Shown here piece by piece: positions 63,429 through 64,000 of a stretch of 64,000 bases of DNA. A model generated the notes under the pieces. It saw only the letters and a list, made by a program, of their open reading frames with translations. It had not been told where the DNA came from and did not search any database. Positions within the stretch are counted from its first letter, which is position 1. Each line of letters starts with the position of its first letter. The translations under genes and the position numbers were made by a program. The stretch is from positions 7,470,001-7,534,000 of the forward strand of contig JALIRH010000010.1 of assembly GCA_023055505.1 (NCBI GenBank), written 5' to 3'. This DNA is from Callipepla californica brunnescens. Its lineage: Eukaryota > Chordata > Aves > Galliformes > Odontophoridae.

Positions 63429-64000
63429 TTACTTGTCATACACAGACGATACAAACGGGCAAAAACCGAAACATTTCTCAATGGAGCATGTACTGGTATA
63501 AATTATTCAGTTCCACGGACGCAACAGAACGAATATAAAAATCACAACATTCGATTTACAGGAGAGTCAAAAATATACACACGTTTATGACCCTGAATTT
63601 CTATTAGGAAACTTCCCCGCCGAGTGTGACCTAGACCGAATACTTAGCCCGATGCATATTTCAGTTTGTAATTGTTTCTCGTGTGAAAAAAAAAAAAAGA
63701 ACTAAACTCAAAACGCGCCAATGGTGTCGATGTGCTACTCGGAACGCGAGGACTCCTCCGCTGGGCCGGGGGGGCGCGCGGGGCGGTGCCGCAGCGCCGT
63801 GCCACAGCCGGGGCGGGCACAGCTCGGTCAGCTACTCCATGAAAAAAGTCAATTCCAAAACTAAACGCGGTAAAATATACAACTCACGATTCATCTCCAC
63901 TGGACTACACTATGGTTACCAACGATTCAGTCGTCTATAGCTTTTTTTTTTTTTTTTTTTTTTTCTTTTTTTCCCCAAGATTATTCATTACAAAGATTTA
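63405..64000 (-). other. TBR1: Probable distal 3' UTR of TBR1
   Basis: The segment ends in a canonical polyadenylation signal on the minus strand and has no minus-strand open frame of 60 codons, so it reads as untranslated. It includes an A-rich tract in the sense direction (63964-63942), a GC-rich block at 63745-63830 and two UGUAUAUU words (63881-63874, 63579-63572) similar to Pumilio sites. The gene name rests on gene order: TBR1 is the upstream, same-orientation neighbour of SLC4A10 in vertebrates. TBR1 is a T-box transcription factor of early glutamatergic cortical neurons. No coding sequence is in the window, so the name is not proven here. Confidence 0.6.
63942..63972 (-). repeat. Poly-T tract (A-rich in the TBR1 sense strand)
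   Basis: A run of 23 T, one C, then seven T. In the leftward transcript it is an internal A-rich tract that could cause false priming in oligo-dT cDNA. Confidence 0.9.

Noticed and set aside
62627..63590. Open frames of 233-275 codons in the second CpG island
   Set aside because: Three plus-strand frames and two minus-strand frames are open at once. The translations are R/G/A/P strings typical of GC-rich DNA with few stops. The frames at 62674 and 62889 run into the untranslated region of the opposite gene.

Overview
The window looks like part of a bird nuclear chromosome. It is AT-rich, has no prokaryote-style gene packing, carries several 5'-truncated CR1 LINE copies with their typical 3' ends, and has two sharply bounded CpG islands. 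The species cannot be fixed from the sequence.

Only one protein-coding exon could be recognised. At 28750-28797 on the minus strand a 16-codon open segment reads METQDQGAQMEPLLPT and ends exactly at a GT splice donor. Apart from residues 3-4 this is the amino-terminus of SLC4A10 (NBCn2/NCBE, a sodium-coupled bicarbonate transporter of neurons and choroid plexus). It lies inside a CpG island (about 28360-29170), the expected promoter. Positions 1-28749 would then be the 5' part of SLC4A10 intron 1; no second exon was found.

At the right edge, 63400-64000 looks like the distal 3' UTR of another minus-strand gene. It has no long reading frame, and it has an AATAAA signal at 63428-63423 followed by a GT-rich downstream element. 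In vertebrates the gene immediately upstream of SLC4A10 in the same orientation is TBR1, a T-box factor of cortical projection neurons, so this is called the TBR1 3' end from gene order. The DNA between the two genes is about 34.6 kb. It starts, on the TBR1 side, with a second, very dense CpG island (62400-63400) that may hold an upstream alternative promoter for SLC4A10 or belong to the TBR1 regulatory domain.

The rest is non-coding: five CR1 fragments (2600-3366 plus; 23368-23440, 26622-26748, 34736-34925 and 36717-37012 minus), homopolymer and short tandem repeats, and several stretches with dense homeodomain, POU, E-box, SOX or T-box-like words. These are offered as candidate forebrain regulatory elements at low to moderate confidence. 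The longer open frames (up to 306 codons) sit in CpG islands or repeats and are treated as chance frames. No novel enzymatic or defence system is visible; the interest is regulatory.
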